Shown here piece after piece: positions 46,887-55,803 of a stretch of DNA of 64,000 bases. The translations under genes were made by a program, and so were the position numbers. Under the pieces are notes generated by a model. It was given only the letters and a program-made list of their open reading frames with translations. It was not told the origin of the DNA and ran no database searches. Source of the stretch: Arthrobacter gengyunqii (GTDB lineage Bacteria; Actinomycetota; Actinomycetes; Actinomycetales; Micrococcaceae); the NCBI RefSeq assembly GCF_023022985.1, contig NZ_CP095461.1:2604001-2668000 (forward strand), given 5' to 3'. The number at the start of each line of letters is the position of its first letter. Position 1 is the first letter of the stretch.

Positions 46887-47885
46887 TCACACCCGGGCGC
46901 GCCTGCGTCCAAAGATTCTCGGAGAGAACAGGTAAAACACCACAACGGCAACGGCAAACAGCGTCACAGCAATCTTGGGCATATCCCCCGCACCGGCGAC
47001 AAACAGCCCTGCGCCTCCGGCCAGGAGGGTGCAGACAGTCACCACGCCAGCGGACTGGAGATGGCTGAGCCCAACGTCGGTCAGTCGCTGGTAAACGTGC
47101 TGGCGGTGCGCGGCGTACCAGCGCTCCCCCCGGCTGATGCGCAGCAGGAGGGTGGAGAAGGTGTCAGCCAGATAAATGAGGACCGGGAAGAGAAGATATT
47201 CGACATTAACGCCCGCCAGGAAGGCGGCCACCGCGATGCCGGAAATGGACGCGCCCAGGAGGTAACTGCCGACGTCGCCCATGAACACCGATCCGCGGCC
47301 CAGGTTCCACGGCAGGAACGCAGCAAAAGCCGCAGCAGTGACGGCGCCGGCCACCGTCATCCACACATGGTCATTCAGTTGGCCGGCAACGGCGTAGAGG
47401 ACACCCACGGCGATGCCGTGCAGACCGGAGATCCCGTTGACGCCGTCCATGAAGTTGGCAACGTTGATGTACGAGGCAATGGCCAGGGCGCCCACCGGGA
47501 CCCACCAGTAGCTCTGCTCCATGGTCCAGACAAGCGCCGTGGTTCCAACGATGCCCAGGAGCACCTGAAGTCCGGCCCGGATCCGGACCGACAGGCCGCG
47601 GAAGTCTTCGATCCATCCCAGGAGCGACGCCGCGGCAATGACCGCCATCAGGATCAGCATGATGGATCGGTCGATGGCAACCAGGCCGGTCAGCAGGGAC
47701 AGGCCCGTACCCAGCAGGACACCCGCGGCGATGGTGACGCCTACACCGCGGATGATGACCTTGCTGTGCGATGAGCGCTCGTTGGGGATGTCAAGGACAC
47801 CCAGGCGGCGAAGGAAAGGAATGAAGAGGAAAGGCAGCAGAAGACTTGTGAGGAAGGCTGCTCCGATGCACAGGGCGAGGAGCAT
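46887..47885 (-). CDS. WecA-like undecaprenyl-phosphate sugar-1-phosphate transferase
   Basis: This 332-residue membrane enzyme of the MraY/WecA family has about 10-11 segments and attaches a sugar-1-phosphate to a polyprenyl-phosphate carrier. It shows the conserved acidic motifs NFMDGVNGISG and GDVGSYLLG and the His motif RQHVYQRL. Related actinobacteria have a wecA gene at this spot, next to atpI. The ATG at 47885 overlaps the TGA of the upstream CapD-like gene (TGATG), so both should act in the same glycan pathway. The extra upstream open frame was discarded. Confidence 0.9.
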   Translation of the reverse strand: MLLALCIGAAFLTSLLLPFLFIPFLRRLGVLDIPNERSSHSKVIIRGVGVTIAAGVLLGTGLSLLTGLVAIDRSIMLILMAVIAAASLLGWIEDFRGLSVRIRAGLQVLLGIVGTTALVWTMEQSYWWVPVGALAIASYINVANFMDGVNGISGLHGIAVGVLYAVAGQLNDHVWMTVAGAVTAAAFAAFLPWNLGRGSVFMGDVGSYLLGASISGIAVAAFLAGVNVEYLLFPVLIYLADTFSTLLLRISRGERWYAAHRQHVYQRLTDVGLSHLQSAGVVTVCTLLAGGAGLFVAGAGDMPKIAVTLFAVAVVVFYLFSPRIFGRRRARV

Positions 47886-49789
47886 CAGCCGATCCGCCGT
47901 TCGGCGGAACCGTCGGTGTGGAGGCGCCGGCCCGGACGTTCTCCCGGGACCGTGCCTCCGATTTCGGTCACCGGGGGCAGGGTTTCGCCGTGGGAATCCA
48001 CACCGCATTTGTGCAGCCAGTCTTCGAACCTCAGGTCCGACGGATTCAGTTCATCCACCGCAGTGTGGGAAATCTTCGGATGCCTCGGACGGGAGTCGTC
48101 CTCGCCGGTGCCCACCAGGATTTCGTGCATCTTCTCGCCCTGGCGCAGGCCGGTGAAGACAATCTCAATGTTCTTGCCGGACATGGCGATCATCCGCTCG
48201 GCAACATCGAGGATCTTGACCGGCTCCCCCATGTCCAGGATCAGGACTTCTCCCCCGCTGCCGATGGCTCCGGCCTGGATCACCAGTTGGCAGGCTTCGG
48301 GGATGGTCATGAAGAACCGGGTGACCTCCGGATCCGTCACGGTGAGCGGCCCGCCCTGGCGGATCTGCTCGGTGAAAAGGGGCAGCATGGACCCGCGGCT
48401 GCCAATCACGTTTCCGAACCGCACGGACACGTAGCGCTCCTCGGTGCTGTGAGCCATCCAAGCGGTGAGCTTCTCGGCCACACGTTTGGAATGTCCAAGC
48501 ACCGTGGTGGGGTTGGCCGCTTTGTCCGTGGAGATGTTGACGAAGTACTTGACGTTGGCTTTCTTGGCTGCGCGCAGGACGTTCGCGGTGCCGAGCACGT
48601 TGGTTTTCCAAGCTTCCTGCGGGTACTGCTCCAGCAGGGACACGTGTTTGAGCGCAGCGGCATGGAATACGACGTCGGGGCGGCGTTCGGTGAAAATCTG
48701 TTCCAGCGCTGAGGGATCCCGGATATCGGCCAGGACCGTGTCCTTGCCATTGAGCAGCCCGTGACCGGTAATGGACAGCTGGGTGAGCTGCAGCCCGGTT
48801 TCGTCGCGGTCCACCATGATCAGCTCGGCCGGATCGAAGGCAGTAATTTGGCGGCACAGCTCGGAGCCGATGGAGCCGCCCGCCCCGGTCACCAGGACCT
48901 TGCGGCCGGTGAGGTAGCCGGCAACCTCCTCGACATGGATGTCCACGGGACGGCGGCCGATGAGGTCTTCAACAGCCACCTCGCGGAAATCAGTGAGTCC
49001 GGCAGCGGCGCCCTTGCTCAGCATGTCCTTCAGCGGCGGCAGCACCAGCACCCGAAGGTTCAATCCCTCCGCGTGGTCGGTCACCTCGCGCACCTGGCGG
49101 GCTTCGACGTCGGCGATTGCAATGATCAGGATGGTGGCCCGGGTGCGCTGGACGACGTCGCGCAGGTCCTGCAGGCGGCCCATAACGGGCACGGTGGACA
49201 GGCGCAGGTGTTTTTTGGCGGGGTCGTCGTCGATCAGGCCCACCGGGTAATACGGGGAATCCGGGTCCTTCATCATCCGCGTCACAAGGGAGTTGCCCAG
49301 GAAACCTGCCCCGTACACCAGCGTGCGCTGGGCTTCATCGCCCGGCCGGACCTTGCCCTCCACGTACATGCGCTTGAGATAGCGGATAGCGGCCATGAAC
49401 AGGCAGGCAAACGGGAAAGCGATCATTCCGGTGCTGCGGGGGATGTCGATGGCCAGGCCAAAGAGGGCGCTGAACAGGACCAGGATCGCGGCAACCACAA
49501 GCGTTACGATCGCCAGCAGGCGCATCTCGTGGAAGCTGCCGAAGCTGTAGCGGCCCCGGTACAGGGCAAACGAATAGCCTACGGCCAGCTGGACCAGCAC
49601 AGCCGCGCCGCAGAAGACGACGACACCCCCGGGATTAATCTGGTCCACTGTGAGCTCATAGCGGAGCACCAGAGCCAGGACGATGGCCACAATCCAGGCC
49701 AGCGAGTCCAAAATGTACTGGGACCACAGCCACAGCGCAGGCTTTTCGCCGCGGGAAGGACCGCTCTCGTCCGTACTTGTCTGCCTCAT
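47885..49789 (-). CDS. CapD/FlaA1-like membrane nucleotide-sugar dehydratase/epimerase
   Basis: This protein of about 634 residues has an N-terminal membrane part with four segments (roughly residues 20-140), a CoA-binding-like Rossmann domain starting VYGAGFLGNSLV, and a C-terminal SDR domain starting LVTGAGGSIGSELCRQ. The catalytic stretch STDKAANPTTVLGHSKR is the CapD/PglF type. Such enzymes make deoxy-keto sugars (for example 4,6-dehydration of UDP-GlcNAc) for polysaccharide or O-glycan synthesis. The start is uncertain: ATG at 49789 has AGGA very close, and a TTG nine bases upstream is an alternative. It is coupled to the WecA-like gene by TGATG. Confidence 0.92.
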   Translation of the reverse strand: MRQTSTDESGPSRGEKPALWLWSQYILDSLAWIVAIVLALVLRYELTVDQINPGGVVVFCGAAVLVQLAVGYSFALYRGRYSFGSFHEMRLLAIVTLVVAAILVLFSALFGLAIDIPRSTGMIAFPFACLFMAAIRYLKRMYVEGKVRPGDEAQRTLVYGAGFLGNSLVTRMMKDPDSPYYPVGLIDDDPAKKHLRLSTVPVMGRLQDLRDVVQRTRATILIIAIADVEARQVREVTDHAEGLNLRVLVLPPLKDMLSKGAAAGLTDFREVAVEDLIGRRPVDIHVEEVAGYLTGRKVLVTGAGGSIGSELCRQITAFDPAELIMVDRDETGLQLTQLSITGHGLLNGKDTVLADIRDPSALEQIFTERRPDVVFHAAALKHVSLLEQYPQEAWKTNVLGTANVLRAAKKANVKYFVNISTDKAANPTTVLGHSKRVAEKLTAWMAHSTEERYVSVRFGNVIGSRGSMLPLFTEQIRQGGPLTVTDPEVTRFFMTIPEACQLVIQAGAIGSGGEVLILDMGEPVKILDVAERMIAMSGKNIEIVFTGLRQGEKMHEILVGTGEDDSRPRHPKISHTAVDELNPSDLRFEDWLHKCGVDSHGETLPPVTEIGGTVPGERPGRRLHTDGSAERRIG

Positions 49790-49946
49790 AATCCTCAACG
49801 GGTAGTTCCCCGGTTCTCTTCTCGGTGATTCCAACACTGTTCGAAAGAATCCGGTGTAATAGACTGGAATCTCATCAGCATTCTAACTGCACACCCTTCT
49901 CCGTTCGGCTTGGGCCGCTCATCCGGGTTGCCTCGAAAGGATCATT

Positions 49947-50846
49947 TTGCCGGACTCCGTTGCCGTAGCGGCTGTAACGTTCGACCGCCCCGACGATGTG
50001 TCCACTTTGCTGGACGCATTGGCTGCCCAGAGCGGCAACATTACCTCGGTGGCCTTGGTGGATTCTGGGAAGACTCCGGTTCAGGATATCGCTGAAGCGT
50101 CACCCGCGCCCGTCACGTACATCCGGTCCAACACAAATCTGGGCGGCGCCGGCGGTTTTTCGCTGGCCATTCTCTCTGCGATGGCTTCGGGCGCGGAGTG
50201 GATCTGGATCATGGACGACGACGCGCATCCGGAGGATCCGAACTGCCTTTCGGCCCTGCTCGAGGCTGCGCAGGAACACCACATGGACGTGGTCCTTCCG
50301 CTGGTTGTGGCTCCGGGACACCCGGACACCCTGTCCTTCCATTTCCGCCTGAACGGCAAGCTCACCCATGACCGCGCCGAGGTGGAAAAGCTCGGGTTCA
50401 TTCCCGACGTCGGACACTTCTTCAACGGCGCCCTCATCCGCGCCGATGTGTTCTTCCGCGTGGGCCTGCCGGATCTGCGGCTGTTCATCCGCGGTGATGA
50501 GACCGACTTCATGATCCGCCTGCGGCGCGCCGGAATCCGGTTTGGAACTGTGACTTCCGTGGCCCTGACCCATCCGGCGGCATGGGCCGAGGTGCAGCAG
50601 GTTGCCGGTGAGCGGCTGCACGTGCTGGTTCCCGAGAACGCGTTCAAGCAGTTCTACTTTTACCGCAACCGCGGCCACCTGACGTGGAAATACAAGCGCC
50701 TGCGCTCCTTTGCCGCCGATGCGGTGGGCTATCCCGTCCACTTTGCAAAGACCCGCGATCCGCGCGGCTTCGCTGCCTGGCTGCGCGCCTACGCCGCAGG
50801 CATGCGCGGGCGACGCTTCGGACCGCCGTCGGACTTCGGCTTCTGA
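49947..50846 (+). CDS. GT2 family glycosyltransferase
   Basis: This 299-residue cytoplasmic glycosyltransferase has an N-terminal GT-A domain with the nucleotide-sugar pattern VAAVTFDRPDDVSTLLDALA and the metal-binding MDDDAHPEDP. The loop NTNLGGAGGFSLA resembles galactofuranosyl- and rhamnosyltransferases. The start is TTG with AAAGG seven bases upstream. It opens a plus-strand cassette of two glycosyltransferases and an epimerase. The sugar is unknown; it probably builds on the lipid-linked product of the WecA-like enzyme. Confidence 0.9.
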   Translation: MPDSVAVAAVTFDRPDDVSTLLDALAAQSGNITSVALVDSGKTPVQDIAEASPAPVTYIRSNTNLGGAGGFSLAILSAMASGAEWIWIMDDDAHPEDPNCLSALLEAAQEHHMDVVLPLVVAPGHPDTLSFHFRLNGKLTHDRAEVEKLGFIPDVGHFFNGALIRADVFFRVGLPDLRLFIRGDETDFMIRLRRAGIRFGTVTSVALTHPAAWAEVQQVAGERLHVLVPENAFKQFYFYRNRGHLTWKYKRLRSFAADAVGYPVHFAKTRDPRGFAAWLRAYAAGMRGRRFGPPSDFGF

Positions 50847-50847
50847 C

Positions 50848-51855
50848 ATGGCAGGTGCCGACATGCCCTCCCCCGATATGCCCTCCGCCACCGGCGAAAT
50901 GACGCTGGTTATCGCCACGTTCAACCGTTCCGGCTACCTGCGCGGATTGTTGGATTCCGTGGTTGCACTGGACCCCGCGCCGGAGCGGATTGTGGTGGTG
51001 GACAATGCCAGCACCGATGACACCCAGGACGTCATCACCGCCGCTGCCTCCCGGCTAGCCGTTCCGCTGGTGAACGTGCGGCTGCCCGTCAACGCCGGCG
51101 GCGCCGGCGGATTTGCGGCAGGTGTGGAGCGGGCCCTCAGCGCAGGCGCGTCATGGCTGTGGCTGATGGACGACGACGTCGTGGTCCTTCCGGGGGCCGT
51201 GACAGCGCTTGGCAAGTGGACCGGAACGTACGAGTGCATCCACGGCAGGCGTCTGGACGAGGCTGGCAAGCCGTTTTTCTGGCAGCACCGTTTCCTGCCG
51301 TTCCTCGGCATCCACATTCCGATCCGGGGCAATGTCTTCCGCGACACCGCGGCTTTCGAAACGAACGTGGGCTGCTTTGAAGGCATGTTGATTTCCGCTG
51401 AGCTGGTGCGCCGAATCGGTCTTCCCGACGAGCGGTACTTCATCAACGGCGACGACGAGATTTACGGCTGGCTTGCCTCCCGCCTGACGGACGTGGTGTA
51501 TGTCAATGACTTTGTGCTGCAGAAGGTCCGCCCGCAGAAGCACATCGATCTGGGCATCCGGCACCTGAACGACTCGAGTGATCTCAGCCGCTTCTATTCC
51601 ATGCGCAACCGCGGCCACACCGGCCAGTACCTGCGGGCGCACGGCCGGTACAACCGCTTTGGGTTTGCCCTGGGGACACTGCTGACGGCCGGCAAGGAGA
51701 TCCTGCGGCTGCTGGCGGTGGAGCACCGGGTCGCCGGGATACCCAGCCTGTGGCGCGGTTGGCGCGAAAGCCGGTCAATCCTGCACGATGGATCATGGCA
51801 GCCCATGCCGCCGCTAGAGGCGGCTCCATCCCCCGATCGAAAGCACCAGGTTTGA
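50848..51855 (+). CDS. GT2 family glycosyltransferase (second)
   Basis: This 335-residue glycosyltransferase has VIATFNRSGYLRGLLDSV, VVVDNASTDDT and the metal-binding WLWLMDDDVVVLPG. The NAGGAGGFAAGVERAL segment matches its neighbour, so the two likely act in the same chain as paralogues. The ATG at 50848 comes one base after the preceding stop (TGA C ATG); longer in-frame sequence upstream lies inside the first transferase gene and was rejected. The C-terminal 70 residues are basic and may contact the membrane. Confidence 0.88.
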   Translation: MAGADMPSPDMPSATGEMTLVIATFNRSGYLRGLLDSVVALDPAPERIVVVDNASTDDTQDVITAAASRLAVPLVNVRLPVNAGGAGGFAAGVERALSAGASWLWLMDDDVVVLPGAVTALGKWTGTYECIHGRRLDEAGKPFFWQHRFLPFLGIHIPIRGNVFRDTAAFETNVGCFEGMLISAELVRRIGLPDERYFINGDDEIYGWLASRLTDVVYVNDFVLQKVRPQKHIDLGIRHLNDSSDLSRFYSMRNRGHTGQYLRAHGRYNRFGFALGTLLTAGKEILRLLAVEHRVAGIPSLWRGWRESRSILHDGSWQPMPPLEAAPSPDRKHQV

Positions 51856-52868
51856 CGCACTCCATTTCTGCGCAGGATCCCAAGAACCAGAGCTCCAACC
51901 CGGGTGAGCGGTCGCCGTCGGCCGTGTGGGCGGTGCTTGGTTCCTCCGGTTTCATCGGCAGCGCGGTGTGCGGGTCCCTTCGGGAAGCGGGGATTGAGGT
52001 GCGCGCCGTTCCCGCTCCCCGGCTGGAATCAACCGCCTCCGATACGGCGGGCCTGTTCGGGGAAGCCGCCGCGCTGACTGCTGTGCGGGCGGAACTTGCG
52101 GCCGCGTTTGCCGGCGCCGAGGTGGTCGTCAACGCCGCAGGCCTGGCCACCCCGGGCGGCACTGACTCGCCCGCACTCCGCGGCGCCAACGCGCTGCTGC
52201 CGCTGGTTGTTGCCGATGCCGCCGATGCCGCCGGCGTCGCGCGCTTTGTCCACCTAAGCAGTGCCGCTGTCCAGGGGCACCGTCCGTTCCTGGACGAAAC
52301 CAGCTATGTGCAGCCGTTTTCCGCCTATTCCCGGTCCAAGGCACTGGGTGAACGGGTGCTCGCGGAACGACGGACCGGCGCCTGCAGTGTGGTGACCATC
52401 CGTGCCACCTCTGTCCAGGGACCGCATCGGCCCACCACTGTCAACCTTGCCCGCTTGGCTGCCTCTCCCCTGGCCTCGGTCGCGGGAGAAGGCGCGGCGC
52501 CTTCTCCCGTCAGCTCCGTGGATTCCCTTGTCCAGTTCATCCGCACGGTGGGCCTGCACACGGGCAGCGTTCCCGCCGTCGTCCTGCAGCCGTGGGAGCG
52601 GTCCACCGTGGCCGGAGTGCTGGAAGCGGCGGGCGGCCGGAAGCCGCTGCGGCTGCCGGAATGGCTGTGCCGCAGCGCTCTCTGGGGCGGTTATCGGATT
52701 TCCGCCCTCGCGGGCGAACGGCTGCACGGTCCGCTGCGCCGCCTCGAAATGATGTGGTTCGGGCAGCGGCAGGTTCCCGGGTGGGCCGAGGCCACCGGCA
52801 ACGTCCCCGACCCCCGGGTCCGGGAAGTCCTCCGCTCAGTCCAGGTTCGGGAACCGGCGGACCGCTAA
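51852..52868 (+). CDS. NAD(P)-dependent sugar epimerase/dehydratase
   Basis: This 338-residue SDR-family protein has a Rossmann motif AVLGSSGFIGSAVCGSL near residue 28 and the catalytic block SAYSRSKALGERVL. The first 25 residues are Ser/Pro-rich. The start is TTG whose bases overlap the stop of the upstream glycosyltransferase (TTGA). It probably supplies or modifies the nucleotide sugar used by the two transferases. The exact reaction cannot be named. Its end is 29 bases from the convergent sua5. Confidence 0.85.
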   Translation: MTHSISAQDPKNQSSNPGERSPSAVWAVLGSSGFIGSAVCGSLREAGIEVRAVPAPRLESTASDTAGLFGEAAALTAVRAELAAAFAGAEVVVNAAGLATPGGTDSPALRGANALLPLVVADAADAAGVARFVHLSSAAVQGHRPFLDETSYVQPFSAYSRSKALGERVLAERRTGACSVVTIRATSVQGPHRPTTVNLARLAASPLASVAGEGAAPSPVSSVDSLVQFIRTVGLHTGSVPAVVLQPWERSTVAGVLEAAGGRKPLRLPEWLCRSALWGGYRISALAGERLHGPLRRLEMMWFGQRQVPGWAEATGNVPDPRVREVLRSVQVREPADR

Positions 52869-52897
52869 CATATCCTGCCCGAGCGGGAAGGGACAGC

Positions 52898-53569
52898 CTA
52901 GGCTGCGTCCTCCGAGGGTCCCTGGACTCCCGGCACGACTTCCTGCAGCCGCTCCAGGCTGATCGCGCCCAGCCGGACCACCCGCAGGGTGTCGGACGTG
53001 GCATCGACGATGGTGGACGGCACACCCGGCTCGCCGTGTTCCGGCCGGGGCCCCGCCTCGAGGTAAACCTCCACCGACTCGGCCAGCTGCTCGCGGGCCT
53101 GCGCGGCGGTCTGTGCCGCCGGGTTGCCGGTGCGGTTAGCCGACGAGACCGCCAGCGGCCCCGTGAGGTTAAGCAGTTCCAGCGCAATCTTGTCATCGGG
53201 CATGCGCAGCGCAACGGTGCCCATCGTGTCACCCAGGTCCCAGGTCAACGACGGCTGCGAATGGAAAATCAACGTCAGCCCGCCGGGCCAAAAAGCCGTA
53301 GCCAGGGCACGCGCGTCGTCGGACACGTCCACTGCCAATCCGTCCATCGTCTGCATCCGGGGAATCAGCACGGGCGGCGGCATGGACCGGCCCCGGCCCT
53401 TGGACGCAAGCAGGGTGGCCACGGCCTGGGGAGAAAAGGCATCCGCGCCAATGCCGTAGACGGTGTCGGTGGGCAGGACCACGCACTGCTTTGCAGCCAC
53501 GGCCTGCTGGGCTTTGGCCAGGCCTTCGCTTCGGCTCTGCGGATCAGTGCAGTCGTAAGTGGTAGTCAC
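52898..53569 (-). CDS. tsaC: threonylcarbamoyl-AMP synthase (Sua5/TsaC)
   Basis: This 223-residue enzyme makes threonylcarbamoyl-AMP for the universal t6A modification of ANN-decoding tRNAs. The YrdC fold is shown by PTDTVYGIGADAFSPQAV, the ATP loop SKGRGRSMPPPVLIP and LAVSSANRTGNPAA. It is near the usual length of the short bacterial form. It is downstream of prmC with 55 bases between, the order conserved in actinobacteria. Confidence 0.95.
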   Translation of the reverse strand: MTTTYDCTDPQSRSEGLAKAQQAVAAKQCVVLPTDTVYGIGADAFSPQAVATLLASKGRGRSMPPPVLIPRMQTMDGLAVDVSDDARALATAFWPGGLTLIFHSQPSLTWDLGDTMGTVALRMPDDKIALELLNLTGPLAVSSANRTGNPAAQTAAQAREQLAESVEVYLEAGPRPEHGEPGVPSTIVDATSDTLRVVRLGAISLERLQEVVPGVQGPSEDAA

Positions 53570-53624
53570 TTGTGTCCTTGTTCCTTCGAATCATTGAATC
53601 TGTTGATATAAGCGGGTCTGTGGA

Positions 53625-54497
53625 TCAGGCCGGGGATGATGTCCGCACTGCAGACGTGGCCCGCGGACGGCCGTTGAGGTCAGTGTGCGTGGCAACATTG
53701 CGCCAGCAGGCTTCCGCCGACAGCAGGGCAGCAATCCTCTCGGCCTGCACCTCGGCGTGTTCCATCACAAAGTAACCGTTCGGCAGCAGCAATCGGGCGG
53801 CGGTGGCAGCAGCGGCCAGCGGGAGTTCAAGCCCGTCCCGGCCGCCTCCGTACAACGCCATGGCCGGATCATGCTCCGCGGCTTCCGGTTCATTGGGAAC
53901 GGCATCCGCCGGTACGTACGGCGGGTTGGAAACCACCACGTCAAAGGTTCCATTCTCCTCAGCCAGGGCGGTCCGCAGGTCGTCGTGAACCAAACGCACT
54001 CCCAACGGCTCGAGGTTCCGGCGCGCCCAGGCCAGGGCCAACGGGCTGAGTTCGACGGCGCAGACGTCGGCCTCCGGAACCTCGGAGGCCAGCGAGGCGG
54101 CGATGGCACCGGAACCGGTGCCCAGGTCCACTGCCTTGACCGGAGACTTCCCGGCGGCGAGCACGTCCCGCGCGTGGTCGATGGCCAGCTGCGCGACCGT
54201 CTCAGTCTCGGGCCGGGGCACGAAGACCCCGGGCCCCACCTTCAGCTCGAGGTAGCGGAAAGACGCGGAACCGGTCAGGTGCTGCAGCGGCACGCGGGAG
54301 GCGCGCTCGGCCACCAGCTCGGCATAGCCGGACGGAACCGGTGCATCGGTGAAGGCCAGCGCCTTCACCCGGCCGCGGGACTCCCCCAGCAGATGGGCAG
54401 CCAGCAGCTCGGCGTCCACGGCCGGAGTCGGCACCCCTGCGGCGGCCAGCGTAGCGGCGGCTTCACGCAAGGCCGCCGCCAGGGTGGTGGATTCCAT
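53625..54497 (-). CDS. prmC: peptide chain release factor glutamine methyltransferase PrmC
   Basis: This 290-residue SAM-dependent enzyme methylates the Gln of the GGQ motif in release factors. It has the SAM site AVDLGTGSGAIAASLA and the catalytic VVSNPPYVPADA. The N-terminal helical domain includes RVPLQHLTGSASFRYLEL. It is adjacent to its substrate gene prfA with an 8-base gap, the common order. Confidence 0.96.
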   Translation of the reverse strand: MESTTLAAALREAAATLAAAGVPTPAVDAELLAAHLLGESRGRVKALAFTDAPVPSGYAELVAERASRVPLQHLTGSASFRYLELKVGPGVFVPRPETETVAQLAIDHARDVLAAGKSPVKAVDLGTGSGAIAASLASEVPEADVCAVELSPLALAWARRNLEPLGVRLVHDDLRTALAEENGTFDVVVSNPPYVPADAVPNEPEAAEHDPAMALYGGGRDGLELPLAAAATAARLLLPNGYFVMEHAEVQAERIAALLSAEACWRNVATHTDLNGRPRATSAVRTSSPA

Positions 54498-54505
54498 CGG
54501 CTTAC

Positions 54506-55585
54506 TTAGTTCTCGTCACCAATGGCGTCCAGGCGGGCCTGTTCATCCATTTCGATGGCGGCCTGCACAACGGCCTCCAGCTCGCCGTTCAGGACGGTGT
54601 CCAGGTTGTAGGCCTTGTAGCCGGTGCGGTGGTCCACAATCCGGTTCTCCGGGTAGTTGTACGTGCGGATGCGCTCGGAACGGTCCATGGTGCGGATCTG
54701 CGACTTGCGGATGTCGGAGTTCGCGGCGTCGATCTTCTCCTGCTCGTGGGCCAGGATGCGGGAGCGCAGCACACGCATGGCCGCTTCCCGGTTCTGCAGC
54801 TGGGATTTCTCATTCTGCATCGCCACCACAATGCCCGTGGGCAGGTGGGTGATGCGCACGGCGGAGTCGGTGGTGTTCACCGACTGGCCACCGGGGCCGG
54901 AGGAACGGTAGACGTCGATCTTCAGGTCGTTCTGGCTGATCTCGACTTCTTCGGGCTCGTCCACTTCGGGCAGCACCAGCACGCCGGCGGCCGAGGTGTG
55001 GATGCGGCCCTGGGACTCGGTCACGGGTACGCGCTGCACGCGGTGCACGCCGCCCTCGTACTTCAGGCGGGCGTAAACACCCTCGGCCGGGTCGTTGGAG
55101 TTGCCCTTGATGGCCATCGAAACGTCCTTGTAGCCGCCCAGGTCGGACTCGGTGGCGGAGATGATCTCGGTCCGCCAGCCGCGGTGCTCGGCGTAGCGGG
55201 TGTACATGCGCAGCAGGTCACCGGCGAACAGTGCTGCTTCGTCGCCGCCTTCACCGCCCTTGACCTCGATGATGACGTCGCGGCCGTCGTTGGGGTCACG
55301 CGGGATCAGCAGGCGGCGCAGGGTCTCCTGTGCCTCATCCAGCTGTTCCTTCAGGACCGGCACCTCGGCGGCGAATTCCGGATCTTCGTCTGCCATTTCG
55401 GAGGCTGCTGCGAGGTCGTCTTCGAGGGCGTGCCACTTGTTGTAGGCGTCCACGATGCGGCTGAGCTCGGCGTAACGCCGCCCGAGCCGCCGGGCCAGGC
55501 CCTGATCCGCATGCACTGCGGGATCGGAAAGCCGCAGCTGCAGCTCTGCGTGCTCATCCAACAGACCCTGTATGGACTCAAACAT
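54506..55585 (-). CDS. prfA: peptide chain release factor 1
   Basis: This 359-residue release factor reads UAA and UAG and triggers peptide release. It has the tripeptide-anticodon region [14 protein letters not shown] (PVT where E. coli has PAT) and the catalytic [18 protein letters not shown]. Length is standard. It is followed by prmC and preceded, after 218 bases, by rho. In many actinobacteria rpmE lies in that gap; no such gene is seen here. Confidence 0.97.
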   Translation of the reverse strand: MFESIQGLLDEHAELQLRLSDPAVHADQGLARRLGRRYAELSRIVDAYNKWHALEDDLAAASEMADEDPEFAAEVPVLKEQLDEAQETLRRLLIPRDPNDGRDVIIEVKGGEGGDEAALFAGDLLRMYTRYAEHRGWRTEIISATESDLGGYKDVSMAIKGNSNDPAEGVYARLKYEGGVHRVQRVPVTESQGRIHTSAAGVLVLPEVDEPEEVEISQNDLKIDVYRSSGPGGQSVNTTDSAVRITHLPTGIVVAMQNEKSQLQNREAAMRVLRSRILAHEQEKIDAANSDIRKSQIRTMDRSERIRTYNYPENRIVDHRTGYKAYNLDTVLNGELEAVVQAAIEMDEQARLDAIGDEN

Positions 55586-55735
55586 CTTTTACGTTCCTCT
55601 TTCGATGGTTGGAGCCGGCCCAAACCGACCGGCTCCATGGCAATTTCACGGCGGAGATTTTTCGACTGCCCACCAGCAGTTTATCCGTGCTCGGCTCCGG
55701 ACCTGTGCCTGTGTTCCGGAACCGTGCGTTAACTG

Positions 55736-55795
55736 CCAAGCCGCCCAGACTCCGGCCCGTCCGCGAAGGCGGAGGCCGGAATATGAGCGGCTTGG
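55736..55795 (-). terminator. nested hairpin downstream of rho
   Basis: The outer arm CCAAGCCGC pairs with its complement (55736-55744 with 55787-55795), enclosing TCCGGCC/GGCCGGA and a small inner TCCGC stem. It starts nine bases past the rho stop on the minus strand. No U-run follows, so it may be a 3' end processing structure or a weak terminator. Confidence 0.5.
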
Positions 55796-55803
55796 TAAGG
55801 CAG

